From assembly GCA_948739805.1 (NCBI GenBank), contig CAPYID010000013.1, forward strand, positions 1-48,130: 48,130 bases of DNA, read 5' to 3'. The notes beneath the pieces were generated by a model. That model worked only from the letters and a program-made list of their open reading frames with translations. It was not told where the DNA came from and searched no databases. The stretch's first letter is position 1, and every line of letters starts with the position of its first letter. The position numbers and the translations under genes are program-made. Positions 9,545 through 18,698 of this stretch are shown in pieces. This DNA is from an uncultured Clostridia bacterium (lineage in GTDB: Bacteria > Bacillota > Clostridia > TANB77 > CAG-508).

Positions 9545-10231
9545 TTAATCTAGCATTTGTATTTTTTCTATAATAGGTTGATTTTGTTTTAAAACTGTTC
9601 CATTGTCGTCTTCTACTTGTGTATCTTCACATATTTTGTCTACTATTTCTATCCCACTTGTAACTTTTCCAAATCCCGCATACTGTTTATCTAAAAACGT
9701 ACTATCTTCATGAACTATAAAAAATTGTGAACTTGCACTATTATATGCATTTGACCTTGCCATTGAAATTGTGCCTCTGACATGAGATATTGTATTTTTT
9801 ACTCCATTTAAGAAAAACTCCCCTTTAATATTTTCACTACTTCCTCCCATTCCTGTCCCTTCGGGATCTCCTCCTTGAATCATAAAGCCCTCTATAATTC
9901 TATGAAATGTTAAACCATCGTAAAATCCTTCATTAGCTAATTTTGCAAAATTAGCAACTGTTATTGGTGCAATATCTGCATCTAATTCTAACTCGATTAT
10001 TCCATAACTTCTAATTTCTATTTTTGCATGATGTTTTCCTGAATTATACATATTATTTTCCTCCTCTTGATTAATTGATTGTGTATTTTTTTCCATTTGT
10101 GCATTATTCTCCATTTCATTAAAATTGTCTTTATTTTTTTCTGAATCTTTATATCCCCATTTGATAATTAAAAATCCAGCTAACACTATTACAATCATAA
10201 TTCCTACACATATTAATACTTTTTTATTCAT
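9545..10231 (-). CDS. Membrane-anchored cyclophilin peptidyl-prolyl isomerase
   Basis: Residues ~6-26 form a membrane helix (LICVGIMIVIVLAGFLI), followed by an Asn/Glu-rich linker and a cyclophilin domain (~70-228). Family motifs are present: FHRIIEGFMIQGGDP, MARSNAYNSASSQFFI and FLDKQYAGFGKV. It should catalyse proline cis-trans isomerisation of exported proteins outside the membrane. The start at 10231 (MNKKV) is chosen because AAGGGA lies upstream; an ATG at 10243 is almost on top of the ribosome site. Confidence 0.85.
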   Translation of the reverse strand: MNKKVLICVGIMIVIVLAGFLIIKWGYKDSEKNKDNFNEMENNAQMEKNTQSINQEEENNMYNSGKHHAKIEIRSYGIIELELDADIAPITVANFAKLANEGFYDGLTFHRIIEGFMIQGGDPEGTGMGGSSENIKGEFFLNGVKNTISHVRGTISMARSNAYNSASSQFFIVHEDSTFLDKQYAGFGKVTSGIEIVDKICEDTQVEDDNGTVLKQNQPIIEKIQMLD

Positions 10232-10316
10232 AAAAAAATTCATTCCCTTCCCGCTTCGCCCAAAGACACACATATCCAAATTTTCCTTCTAGTATGTTGT
10301 TCGGCAATAGCATAAA

Positions 10317-10348
10317 CGGGAAATGTCTGGTGTTACCAGCATTTCCCG
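10317..10348 (-). terminator. Stem-loop after the zinc-ribbon gene
   Basis: CGGGAAATG-T-CTGGT pairs with ACCAG-C-ATTTCCCG around GTT, seven bases past the zinc-ribbon stop. The T-rich tail on the minus strand is weak (TTTATG). Confidence 0.55.
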
Positions 10349-10354
10349 CTTCTC

Positions 10355-10534
10355 CTAATTCATATTGTATTTATTATTGTTTTGTTGCTTTCTAGCTTTT
10401 CTACATGCTGGACATCTTACTGGTTGGCTTGTAAAACCTTTTTCTGCATAAAATTGTTGTTCTCCTGCTGTAAACACAAATTCTTCGCCACAATCTCTGC
10501 ATTTAAGAGTTATATCTTCATATGTTGTTTCCAT
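10355..10534 (-). CDS. Small zinc-ribbon protein
   Basis: This 59-residue protein has two CxxC pairs (CRDCGEEF and CPACRKA) and the linker FTAGEQQFYAEKGF typical of the zinc-ribbon family found as stand-alone small proteins in Firmicutes. The tail QQNNNKYNMN is polar. GAAGGAGG upstream selects METTYED at 10534. The role is unknown; nucleic-acid or protein binding through a zinc site is likely. Followed by a hairpin and the cyclophilin gene. Confidence 0.8.
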   Translation of the reverse strand: METTYEDITLKCRDCGEEFVFTAGEQQFYAEKGFTSQPVRCPACRKARKQQNNNKYNMN

Positions 10535-10698
10535 ATATATAACCTCCTTCATAAAACTGTTTTGAATTTCTTTTCGTACTTAACCAATCTAATAAAGAAG
10601 GTAAATATTCTAAAATAAATTCTTTTTTTGTTTCTTTTTTTGAAACTTATTTTACTATATCATATCTAAGAATAAAATACAAGGAAAATCCGAAATTT

Positions 10699-11520
10699 TT
10701 ATAAAATATATTTTTTTAAAAAGTCTGCTACTCCATCTTCTTCATTTGATAGTGTAATATAGTCCGCAATTTTTTTCAATTCTTCATCTGCATTTTTCAT
10801 TGCTACTGTGTTTCCACAGTTTCTAAACATTGTTATATCATTAATTCTATCTCCAAAACATATCGTTTTCTCTTTTTTTATATTCATTGATTTTAAAAAA
10901 TTATTTATTGCTGTTCCTTTATCAACAAATTTGTTGTTTATAAATATATAATATGGTTCTTTTGAGTTTACTTCTTTATTTATATAGTCTTTACTATAAT
11001 TGGCTATTTTTAGATTTTCTTTTAATTCTATATGTCCTTCACATTCTTTCATGTCATAATAGTTTTTACTATTAATTATTATTTGAAAAACATCTATGTC
11101 TTTTATTTCTTCTATATTTCTTATTATAGTTCTATTTGTATACATATTACTACAAAATATATTATTTCCAATTTGCTCATTTTCTATGTTTAATACTAAT
11201 TCTAAGTTGTGTTTATTACAATACTCCCAAAGTTCCTTTATTTCATTATATTCAATAATTTTCTTATAGAAGTTAGTATTGGTTTTACAATTATATATTT
11301 GTGCTCCATTTGATGAAATAGTATAATCTGAGGCACATACATCTTTACTATATTTACATACATCCTTATTACTTCTTCCTGAACATAATATAACATAAAT
11401 GCCTTTTTCTTTTATGGCTTTTATTGGAATTTTTGTTGTTTCTGTTATTTGTTTATTATTATTTGTGAGTGTTCCATCAACATCTAAAAATATAGCTTTA
11501 ATATTTTTTAAATTTCCCAT
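10699..11520 (-). CDS. Cof-type HAD-superfamily phosphatase
   Basis: This 273-residue protein has HAD motif I IFLDVDGTLTNN near the N-terminus (nucleophile and acid Asp), motif II ILCSGRS, and motifs III/IV toward the C-terminus in FCFGDRINDITMF-like sequence (CFGDRINDITMF). The length and the large cap between motifs II and III fit the Cof/type IIB subfamily, which removes phosphate from sugar phosphates or cofactors. The substrate cannot be read from sequence. It lies downstream of truB on the same strand, about 70 bp away. Confidence 0.85.
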   Translation of the reverse strand: MGNLKNIKAIFLDVDGTLTNNNKQITETTKIPIKAIKEKGIYVILCSGRSNKDVCKYSKDVCASDYTISSNGAQIYNCKTNTNFYKKIIEYNEIKELWEYCNKHNLELVLNIENEQIGNNIFCSNMYTNRTIIRNIEEIKDIDVFQIIINSKNYYDMKECEGHIELKENLKIANYSKDYINKEVNSKEPYYIFINNKFVDKGTAINNFLKSMNIKKEKTICFGDRINDITMFRNCGNTVAMKNADEELKKIADYITLSNEEDGVADFLKKYIL

Positions 11521-11593
11521 ATTTTTTAGTCTCCCATTTCATAACATTTATAATTATTTTAACACATTTTTAGACATCTTGTAAATCATTATT

Positions 11594-12469
11594 TTATAAA
11601 ATTACATCTCTTTTTAATTTATTGTTTTGTATTACTCCTGTTCCTATAAATTCTTCTTTTTCATCATATATCCTATATATTCCATCTTTATGATTATAAT
11701 TTATTTTTACTCCATTTAAAAATATCTCTAATTGCTTTTCATTTATTGTGACTTTTTCTTTGTTTTCTAATACTTTTTCTATACTTATTATTTTCTCTTT
11801 TAAAAATTTAATATCATTTTTATTGTTTTTTAATTCTTGTATTTTTATAGATTTTTTTATATTGAATTCTCCAACTTGAATTCTATTAAGTTCTTTCATA
11901 TATCCAATTGTTCCCAATTTTTTAGCTATATCTTCACATAAAGTCCTAATATATGTACCTTTTGAGCATTCTACTTTTATATCTACTTGATTATTTTTAA
12001 GGTCTATATTCTTTAGTTCTATATTATAGATTTCTATATTCCTTGCTGATATTTCTATTTGCTCTCCTTTTCTTGCATAGTCATATAGTTTCTTTCCATT
12101 CACTTTTATTGCTGAGTACATTGGTGGAATTTGAGTTTGTTTTCCTATAAATGCTTTTAGTGCTTTATTTATATTTTCTTCTGATAAAATATCTTTATTA
12201 ATTATTTCACTTTCAATAACTTTTCCTTCTCCATCTGCAGTGTCTGTTTTTATTCCTAGTTGCAGTTTTGTTTCATATATTTTATCATGATTTACTAAAT
12301 ATTTTGATATTTTAGTTCCTTTTCCTACTAATATAGGTAATACCCCTGTTGCATTAGGATCTAATGTCCCTGTGTGTCCTACTTTTTCATTTAATGTATG
12401 TTTTACTATTTGAACTACATCGTTTGAAGTATATTCTTTTTCTTTGTTTATTATTATTATTCCATCCAT
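11594..12469 (-). CDS. truB: tRNA pseudouridine-55 synthase TruB
   Basis: This protein isomerises U55 to pseudouridine in the T-loop of tRNAs. The 291 residues carry the family signature around the catalytic Asp (GHTGTLDPNATGVLPILVGKG), the KIYETKLQLGIKTDTADGEG-type strand (YETKLQLGIKTDTADG) and PPMYSAIKVNGKKLYDYAR. The C-terminal PUA-like part is short. AAGGAAAA precedes the ATG. It is the last classical member of the rimP-nusA-infB-rbfA-nrnA-truB cluster, separated from nrnA by a repeat-containing gap. Confidence 0.95.
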   Translation of the reverse strand: MDGIIIINKEKEYTSNDVVQIVKHTLNEKVGHTGTLDPNATGVLPILVGKGTKISKYLVNHDKIYETKLQLGIKTDTADGEGKVIESEIINKDILSEENINKALKAFIGKQTQIPPMYSAIKVNGKKLYDYARKGEQIEISARNIEIYNIELKNIDLKNNQVDIKVECSKGTYIRTLCEDIAKKLGTIGYMKELNRIQVGEFNIKKSIKIQELKNNKNDIKFLKEKIISIEKVLENKEKVTINEKQLEIFLNGVKINYNHKDGIYRIYDEKEEFIGTGVIQNNKLKRDVIL

Positions 12470-12530
12470 GTTACTTTTTCCTTCATTTAATATTTTATTT
12501 CAATTATTTTTTGTTTATCTTTTAATAAAC

Positions 12531-12685
12531 ACGGACGCCCAGTAAAATTTGGCAAAGCATGAAAAATTTGCAAAGCAAATTTTACTGCAATTACCAAATT
12601 TTCCATATTGCGCTCGCAAAAGTATAAAAAGAAGAAAATAAATTTTCTTCTTTTTATATTTTTTCTCGCTTTCGCCACCCCTACA
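12531..12685 (+). repeat. Long variant of the CCCTACA-tailed intergenic repeat
   Basis: This element starts ACGGACGCCC and ends GCCACCCCTACA, like the short copies elsewhere, but about 120 bp of nested hairpins separate the ends. The hairpins include AAAAAGAAGAAAAT with ATTTTCTTCTTTTT (~12627-12656) and a GCAAAG-flanked AAATTT pair. It fills the truB-nrnA gap. A minus-strand open frame across it is repeat sequence, not a gene. Confidence 0.6.
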
Positions 12686-12728
12686 ATTTCTCTATTGTTA
12701 ATTATTTCAAAATTAATAATATTAAATA

Positions 12729-13682
12729 CTATTTTAAATATGTTTTTACATGACTAATCATCTTTTCTTTAGCTTCTTCTAATGGCATATTTATTGTACA
12801 TCCTGCTGCTTTTTCATGTCCTCCACCAGCAAACATTATACAGATATCTGATACATTTACATAGTCTTTTGAACGAAGTGATGCTTTATATTCTCCTTCT
12901 TCTATTTCTCTTAAAAATATTGAAACTTCAACTCCTTCAACATCTCTACCAAATTCTACTAATCCTTCATGGTCTCCTTCTTCTGCATTAACTTCTTCTA
13001 TATCTTGTTTTGTTATATATGTAAATGTTATTTTTCCATCTTCTAAAAATTCCATTCTGTCTATTACCTTTTTTGTAAGTAAAAAGTTTGCTTTACTTTT
13101 TGTTTGTAATACTCTTTTATATGTATCAGATACTTTTACACCTTTTCTTAATAACTCAGCTACAAATTCAAAGGTTTCAGTTGTTACTCCATCATATTTG
13201 AATCCACCAGTATCTGTTATTATTCCTGTTAATATACATGTTCCAATTTCTTTGTCTATTTCTATTCCTAGTTTTCTTAATACTATTATTAAGATTTGGG
13301 CACATGCTGGTGCAACAGGGTCTACATAGTTGAAATCCGCAAACATTTTGTTGCTTCCATGATGATCTATACATATTGTTGTTTTTGCTTCTTCAAAAAA
13401 TGGCTCATACCCTTTTAATCTCTTTGTGTCTGTACAGTCTAATGCTATTCCTAAATCATATTTTATGCCTCTTCCTTCTGTTTTTATCTCATTTGCACCT
13501 GGTAAAAAGTTAAATGCCCTAGAATGTGTTGGTATAACTATGTCTACGTCTTTTCCTATACTTTTTAATGCTAAGTACATTGCTAGACTGCTTCCAATTG
13601 CATCTCCATCTGGTGTCTCATGGGTTTCTATTAATATAGTATTTGCATTTTCGATTTCTCTCTTTATGTCATCTAATGTCAT
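12729..13682 (-). CDS. nrnA: DHH/DHHA1 phosphoesterase NrnA
   Basis: This family covers bifunctional oligoribonucleases (nanoRNA degradation) that also dephosphorylate pAp. The 317 residues contain the DHH motifs: ETHETPDGDAIGSSLAM near the start, ALDCTD, ICIDHHGSN at ~105, and TGIITDTGGFKY. The DHHA1 glycine motif MFAGGGHEKAAGC is near the C-terminus. AAAAGGAGAA lies upstream of the ATG. Its place between rbfA and truB is the usual Firmicutes order. Confidence 0.93.
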   Translation of the reverse strand: MTLDDIKREIENANTILIETHETPDGDAIGSSLAMYLALKSIGKDVDIVIPTHSRAFNFLPGANEIKTEGRGIKYDLGIALDCTDTKRLKGYEPFFEEAKTTICIDHHGSNKMFADFNYVDPVAPACAQILIIVLRKLGIEIDKEIGTCILTGIITDTGGFKYDGVTTETFEFVAELLRKGVKVSDTYKRVLQTKSKANFLLTKKVIDRMEFLEDGKITFTYITKQDIEEVNAEEGDHEGLVEFGRDVEGVEVSIFLREIEEGEYKASLRSKDYVNVSDICIMFAGGGHEKAAGCTINMPLEEAKEKMISHVKTYLK

Positions 13683-13730
13683 TGCTATTCTCCTTTTATA
13701 TGATTATTTTAAGAAATTTTTTCGTAGAAT

Positions 13731-13755
13731 GGGCACATGCAATGTGCCCCCCTAC
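13731..13755 (+). repeat. CCCTACA-tailed dyad repeat
   Basis: GGGCACATGCAATGTGCCCC followed by CCTAC: a short palindrome of the family with about a dozen copies in the window. It lies in the 130-bp nrnA-rbfA gap. Confidence 0.75.
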
Positions 13756-13812
13756 CTTTTCTAACTTCTAGTTTCTAACATCCAAACTCTATATTCTAGT
13801 ATAGCAATTATC

Positions 13813-14178
13813 TCAAAATTGCTCTGGTTTTGGTGGTAGAATCTTCTTAAGAATTTTATCAATTCTTTCTCCATATTCTATTGAATCATCTAATACAAAT
13901 ATTATTTCTGGTGTTATTCTTAGGTTTATCCTTTTTGCAACTTCTGTTCTGACAAATCCTGATGATTTTTTTAGTGCTGCTAAGGTTTCTTTTGTGTTTT
14001 TTGAGTTTAATATGCTAACATATATTTGGGCATATTTTAAGTCTGGTGTGATTTTTGCTTTTGTTACACTTATTAGCCCTGTTATGTTAGGGTTTTTTAG
14101 GTCATATGATATTATATTGCTTATTTCTTTTTTTAATTCCTCATCTATACGACCTAATCTATTTGAATTTTTATTCAT
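13813..14178 (-). CDS. rbfA: Ribosome-binding factor A
   Basis: This protein assists maturation of the 30S subunit (16S 5' helix processing and cold adaptation). The 121 residues show the KH-type RbfA fold with RLGRIDEELKKEISNII at the N-terminus, VTKAKITPDLKYAQIYVS in the middle, and RTEVAKRINLRITPEIIFVLDDSIEYGERID at the end. The length is typical. Its ATG at 14178 overlaps the infB stop by eight bases, which implies translational coupling. GAAAGGAAA is its ribosome site, inside infB. Confidence 0.95.
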   Translation of the reverse strand: MNKNSNRLGRIDEELKKEISNIISYDLKNPNITGLISVTKAKITPDLKYAQIYVSILNSKNTKETLAALKKSSGFVRTEVAKRINLRITPEIIFVLDDSIEYGERIDKILKKILPPKPEQF

Positions 14179-17100
14179 GATTGTTTCCTTTCTTGACCTC
14201 TTCCATTTTGAAAATTTCTAATGTATCTCCTTCTACAATATCATTATATTTTTCTATTTGTAGTCCGCATTCATATCCTTCTGTTACTTCTTTTACATCG
14301 TCTTTAAATCTCTTTAATGATGCCAGTTTTCCTTCATGTATTACTACATTGTCTCTTATTACTCTTACTCCTGCATGACGTTCTATTTTTCCATTTGTTA
14401 TATAACATCCTGCAATTGAGCCTAATGAGCTTACTTTGAATATTTGACGAATTTCTGCATTTCCTATTACTTTTTCTTCGAATTTTGGATCTAGCATTCC
14501 TGTCATGGCATCTTTTACGTCTTCAATTGCATTGTATATTACTGAATATGTCTTTATTTCAATCTCTTCTTTTTCTGCTGTTATTTTTGCTAGTGGTTCT
14601 GGTCTTACATTAAATGCTATGATAATTGCATGTGCAACTTTTGCTAATGTAACATCTGATTCTGTTACTCCTCCTACATTTGCATGTATTACTTTTACTT
14701 TTACTTCTTCGTTAGATAGCTTTTCTAAACTTGATTGTACTGCTTCTACTGAACCTTGTAAGTCTGCTTTTACTATTAAGTTTAATTCTTTTAGCTTTCC
14801 TTTTTCAATTTGGCTAAATAAGTCGTTTAATGATAATTTTGAAATTGAATTTATTGATTTTTCTCTTGCTTGACGTTTTCTCTTTTCTATTAAGTGTTTT
14901 GCTGTTTTTTCATCATCTACTTCATAAAAAATTTCTCCTGCCTCTGGTACCTCTGTTAACCCTAAAACTTCTACTGGTGTTGATGGTCCAGCTTTCTTTA
15001 CTTTCTTTCCATATTCATTTGTCATTGCTTTAATTTTACCAATTACAGAACCAACTACTATCATATCACCCGTATCTAATGTACCACGTTGTACAAGCAT
15101 TGTTGCCAGTGGTCCTCTAGTTTTGTCTAGTCTTGCTTCTATTACAGTACCTTTTGATTGTTTATTAGGATTTGCTTTAAGTTCTTGCATATCTGCTACT
15201 AATAATACCATTTCTAGTAATCCATCTATGTTTATTCTTTTCTTTGCTGAAATTTCAACAAATACTGTGTTTCCTCCCCATTCTTCTGGTATTAACTCAT
15301 ATTTCATTAATTCTTCTTTTACTTTTTGTGGATTTGCACCTTCTACATCAATTTTATTAATTGCAACTATTATAGGAATCCCTGCTGATTTTGCATGGTT
15401 TATGGCTTCAACAGTTTGAGGCATTACTCCATCGTTTGCAGCTACCACTAATATCGCAATATCTGTTACTTGTGCTCCTCTTGCTCTCATTCCAGTAAAT
15501 GCTTCATGTCCTGGTGTGTCTAAAAATGTTATTTCTCTACCATTAACCATTACTTTATAAGCACCTATTTTTTGGGTAATTCCCCCTGCTTCTCCTTCTA
15601 TTACATTAGTTTGTCTAATAGCATCTAGAAGTGATGTTTTACCATGGTCTACATGACCCATAACTACTATAACTGGTGGACGTGTTATCATTTCTTCTGG
15701 TTTATCTTCTGTATCATCAAATAATATTTCCTCATCTGTTATTATTTCTTTTTTCTTTGCTGTTATTCCAAATTCTCCTGCTATTAAAAATGCTGTATCA
15801 AAATCAATATCATTATTTATTGTTGCCATTATTCCATAATTTAATAATTTTTTTATAACATCTCCTGATGTTTTTTTCATTTCTACTGCTAAGTCTTTTA
15901 CTGTTATTGATTCTGGTATTGTTATCTCTGTTAGCTCAAAGATTTTTTGTTTGTTTCTTTCTTCTTGGTTACTGTTTTTCTTCTTGTTTTTCTTGTCTCT
16001 TCTCTTACTTAAATCGTAATAATCTAGCATTCCGCCTTCTTGGTCGTCAAACATGTTTGATAATCTATTTGTTTGTTTCAAATCTTTTAATTTTCCACTA
16101 TCGAATTTTTCATTTACATTACTTTTTCTTGATTTTGTATTCTTTTTAGTTTTTGTGTCATCTATCTTAGTAGTTTTTTGTTTGTTTTTATTATATTCTC
16201 TAGTAATTTCTTTTTCTCCGAAATCTGCTTCCATTATGTTCTTTATATTTTTTTCTATTCCCTTTTCATCAAGTGGTCTATTGTTTCTAAATCCATTATT
16301 ATTGTTGTTCCTATTATAATTATTATTTCTATTGAAACCATTATTTTGATATCTATTTCCATTATTATTTCCATTTCTATCAAAATTTTTACTATTATTT
16401 CTATTTCCATAGCTTTGATTATTATTGCTTCTATCTTGATAATTGTTGTTTCTATTAAATCCATTATTTTGATTTCTTCTATCATTGTTGTTTCTATCAA
16501 AATTGCTTTTGTCAAAGTTTCTATTGTTTTTGTTTGTATAATTTTTGTTATTATTTTTATCAAAATTTCTCTCATTGCTCATGTTTTTATGCGTATTTTC
16601 ATTTTTCTTCTTCGCTACGACTTTTTTAGGTTCTTCAGAAACTTTTTGGGGTTCTATTTCTTTCTTTTCTTCTTTAATTTCAGGTATTATTTTTACTTCA
16701 TCTTTTTTATCTACATCTACTTTTTCTTCTTTTATCTCTTCTTTCTGTACAGCTGGTTCTTCTTTCTTCTTTTTGTTTAATCCAAAAAGCTCACTTACTG
16801 TCATAGGTTTTGTTGGTTTATTTCTATATACAATGTTATAATTATTATTCTTTCTTTCTACAACTTTTCCAGCTTCTTTCTTACTTTTTTCAGCAGTAGC
16901 ATTATCCTCTTTTTTACTTTCATCTTCTTCTGAAATTATTACTGCTCTTCTGATAATTACTGGTGCATTTTCATCTTGTTTCTTTTCTTGTGTATTTGGT
17001 TTTTTTTCTTTATTATCCATACTTTGACTTTTCATTTCCTTACTAAATTTATTTTTAATCTTTTTTACCATTTGCCCATCAATCGTGCTTAAATGGTTTT

Positions 17101-17194
17101 TAACATTTGCTCCTAATTCATTTGCTATTGATACAATTTCTTTACTTGCTACTCCTAATTGTTTTGCTAATTCATGTATTTTTATTTTTTCCAT
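14171..17194 (-). CDS. infB: Translation initiation factor IF-2
   Basis: This GTPase brings fMet-tRNA to the 30S subunit. From ATG 17194 (GGGGGTGAT upstream) it is 1007 residues, longer than typical Bacillus IF-2. The N-terminal IF2_N module is MEKIKIHELAKQLGVASKEI. Next comes a ~300-residue linker: first Lys/Glu-rich, then a strongly Asn/Arg/Phe/Tyr-rich stretch (~220-330, repeats such as NNNRNFDKSNFDRNNN). A second IF2_N follows, then the G domain (VMGHVDHGKTSLLDA, DTPGHEAF, NKID) and the IF-2 beta-barrels. The Asn-rich linker is probably disordered. The gene overlaps ylxQ upstream by 23 bp and rbfA downstream by 8 bp. Confidence 0.96.
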   Translation of the reverse strand: MEKIKIHELAKQLGVASKEIVSIANELGANVKNHLSTIDGQMVKKIKNKFSKEMKSQSMDNKEKKPNTQEKKQDENAPVIIRRAVIISEEDESKKEDNATAEKSKKEAGKVVERKNNNYNIVYRNKPTKPMTVSELFGLNKKKKEEPAVQKEEIKEEKVDVDKKDEVKIIPEIKEEKKEIEPQKVSEEPKKVVAKKKNENTHKNMSNERNFDKNNNKNYTNKNNRNFDKSNFDRNNNDRRNQNNGFNRNNNYQDRSNNNQSYGNRNNSKNFDRNGNNNGNRYQNNGFNRNNNYNRNNNNNGFRNNRPLDEKGIEKNIKNIMEADFGEKEITREYNKNKQKTTKIDDTKTKKNTKSRKSNVNEKFDSGKLKDLKQTNRLSNMFDDQEGGMLDYYDLSKRRDKKNKKKNSNQEERNKQKIFELTEITIPESITVKDLAVEMKKTSGDVIKKLLNYGIMATINNDIDFDTAFLIAGEFGITAKKKEIITDEEILFDDTEDKPEEMITRPPVIVVMGHVDHGKTSLLDAIRQTNVIEGEAGGITQKIGAYKVMVNGREITFLDTPGHEAFTGMRARGAQVTDIAILVVAANDGVMPQTVEAINHAKSAGIPIIVAINKIDVEGANPQKVKEELMKYELIPEEWGGNTVFVEISAKKRINIDGLLEMVLLVADMQELKANPNKQSKGTVIEARLDKTRGPLATMLVQRGTLDTGDMIVVGSVIGKIKAMTNEYGKKVKKAGPSTPVEVLGLTEVPEAGEIFYEVDDEKTAKHLIEKRKRQAREKSINSISKLSLNDLFSQIEKGKLKELNLIVKADLQGSVEAVQSSLEKLSNEEVKVKVIHANVGGVTESDVTLAKVAHAIIIAFNVRPEPLAKITAEKEEIEIKTYSVIYNAIEDVKDAMTGMLDPKFEEKVIGNAEIRQIFKVSSLGSIAGCYITNGKIERHAGVRVIRDNVVIHEGKLASLKRFKDDVKEVTEGYECGLQIEKYNDIVEGDTLEIFKMEEVKKGNNHE

Positions 17195-17540
17195 ATAGCA
17201 AATCACCCCCAATTTCTTTAATAAGCTTTTCAATTTCTTCTGATAAGCTCTTCGATTTTATTCCTATAATTGCTTTATTGCTTTTTCCTATAGTTTGGCT
17301 TATTTCATGAATATCCCCAAATTCTAATATTGGTATATTGTTTTTGTCGCAAATGTTTTTGATATTTTTCTTGGTTCTTTCCGACGCATTTTCTGCAACA
17401 ATTACTAATTTTACTCTATGTTTTTCAATATCTTCGATTGTTGCATCATTTCCGCAAACTATTTTTCCTGCTTTAGCAGATATTCCAAGCATACCTAGTA
17501 CTTTTCTTTTCTGATATGCACTCTTGTCTTCTATATTCAA
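17172..17540 (-). CDS. ylxQ: L7Ae-family K-turn-binding protein YlxQ
   Basis: This is a 122-residue L7Ae/L30e-family protein with KVLGMLGISAKAGKIVCGND followed by VKLVIVAENASERTKKNI, the RNA-contact region that recognises kink-turns. The start is TTG at 17540 with AAGGGGG upstream. It sits between nusA (20-bp gap) and infB (overlap). The usual ylxR gene between nusA and ylxQ is missing here. Confidence 0.9.
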   Translation of the reverse strand: MNIEDKSAYQKRKVLGMLGISAKAGKIVCGNDATIEDIEKHRVKLVIVAENASERTKKNIKNICDKNNIPILEFGDIHEISQTIGKSNKAIIGIKSKSLSEEIEKLIKEIGGDLLYGKNKNT

Positions 17541-17560
17541 AGATTTTCCCCCTTGAGATT

Positions 17561-18676
17561 TTATTCTTCTTCAATTTGTTCTTCATTTTTTTCTGTTACT
17601 TCGCCTTCTTGCATATTTGCTAACATTTCTCTAAATTGTGTTTCTGACTTAATATCTATTTTCCAACCTGTAAGTCTTGCTGCTAGTCTAGCGTTTTGAC
17701 CAGCTTTTCCTATTGCAAGTGATAATTGGTCATCTTTTACTATTACTCTTGCTTGTTTTTCTTCTTCTTGAATATCAACTGCCATTACTTGTGCTGGTAA
17801 TAGAGCTGATGCTATAAATATTGCTGGGTCTTCATTCCATTCGATAACATCTATTTTTTCTCCTGCTAATTCATTTATTATATTTTGAATTCTTACTCCT
17901 TTTTGTCCAACACATGAACCTACTGGGTCTATATTTTCATCTGCTGATGCTACTGCTACTTTACATCTATTTCCTGGATCTCTTGCTACACTTTTTACCT
18001 CTATTAATCCTTCATATATTTCTGGTATTTCTAATTGAAATAATTTTTTTACAAAGTCTCCTGAGGCTCTTGATATTATAACTTGTGGATTTCCTTTGTT
18101 TCCTCTTACTACATCTACTACATATCCTTTTATCTTATCATTTACACTATAACTTTCTGTTGGTATTTGCTCTTTTTTAGGCATAATTCCTTCAAGTTTT
18201 CCTAAGTCAACTATTATTACTCCTGTGTCTGCTTTTTGTACTATTCCTGACAGAATTTCTCCTTTTCTTTCGTTAAATTCTCCAAATACTAGGTTTCTTT
18301 CTGCTTCTCTCAATTTTTGAATGATAACTTGTTTTGCTGTTTGTGCTGCTATTCTTCCAAAGTTTTTTGGAATTATCTCTATATTTACTGTTTCTCCTTC
18401 TAGAACTGCTGGATTAATTTTTTGTGCTTCTTTCATAGAAATTTGCAATATTGGGTCTTCTATATCTTTTACGACTTCTTTTACTGAATATATATGTGTT
18501 TCCCCTGTTATTTCATCTAATGTTACTTTTACATTATCACTTGAATCATAGTTTCTTTTATATGCTGTAACTAATGCTGTTTCAATAGATTCTAGTAAAT
18601 ATTTTTTTTCTATTCCCTTCTCTTTTTCTAATAAAATTAATGCTTGTTCTAGTTCTTTATTATCTATGGCTTTCAT
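17561..18676 (-). CDS. nusA: Transcription termination/antitermination factor NusA
   Basis: This protein binds RNA polymerase and nascent RNA to control pausing, termination and antitermination. The 371 residues contain the N-terminal polymerase-binding domain, an S1 domain (~residues 130-200, with GEILSGIVQKADTGVIIVDLG) and two KH domains (DPVGSCVGQKGVRIQNIINEL, then LAIGKAGQNARLAARLTGW). There are no C-terminal acidic repeats, as is normal in Firmicutes. AGAAAGGAATG lies upstream. It follows rimP by 22 bp, the universal pairing. Confidence 0.96.
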   Translation of the reverse strand: MKAIDNKELEQALILLEKEKGIEKKYLLESIETALVTAYKRNYDSSDNVKVTLDEITGETHIYSVKEVVKDIEDPILQISMKEAQKINPAVLEGETVNIEIIPKNFGRIAAQTAKQVIIQKLREAERNLVFGEFNERKGEILSGIVQKADTGVIIVDLGKLEGIMPKKEQIPTESYSVNDKIKGYVVDVVRGNKGNPQVIISRASGDFVKKLFQLEIPEIYEGLIEVKSVARDPGNRCKVAVASADENIDPVGSCVGQKGVRIQNIINELAGEKIDVIEWNEDPAIFIASALLPAQVMAVDIQEEEKQARVIVKDDQLSLAIGKAGQNARLAARLTGWKIDIKSETQFREMLANMQEGEVTEKNEEQIEEE

Positions 18677-18698
18677 TTCTTAATCATTCCTTTCTTTT

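Noticed and set aside
12487..12678. 63-codon minus-strand frame between truB and nrnA
   Set aside because: It lies entirely within the repeat element at 12531-12685 and has no family similarity.
15868..16841. Plus-strand hydrophobic open frames opposite infB
   Set aside because: They are antisense shadows of the Asn/Lys-rich linker (AAT/AAA read as ATT/TTT gives Ile/Phe-rich frames), with no ribosome sites.
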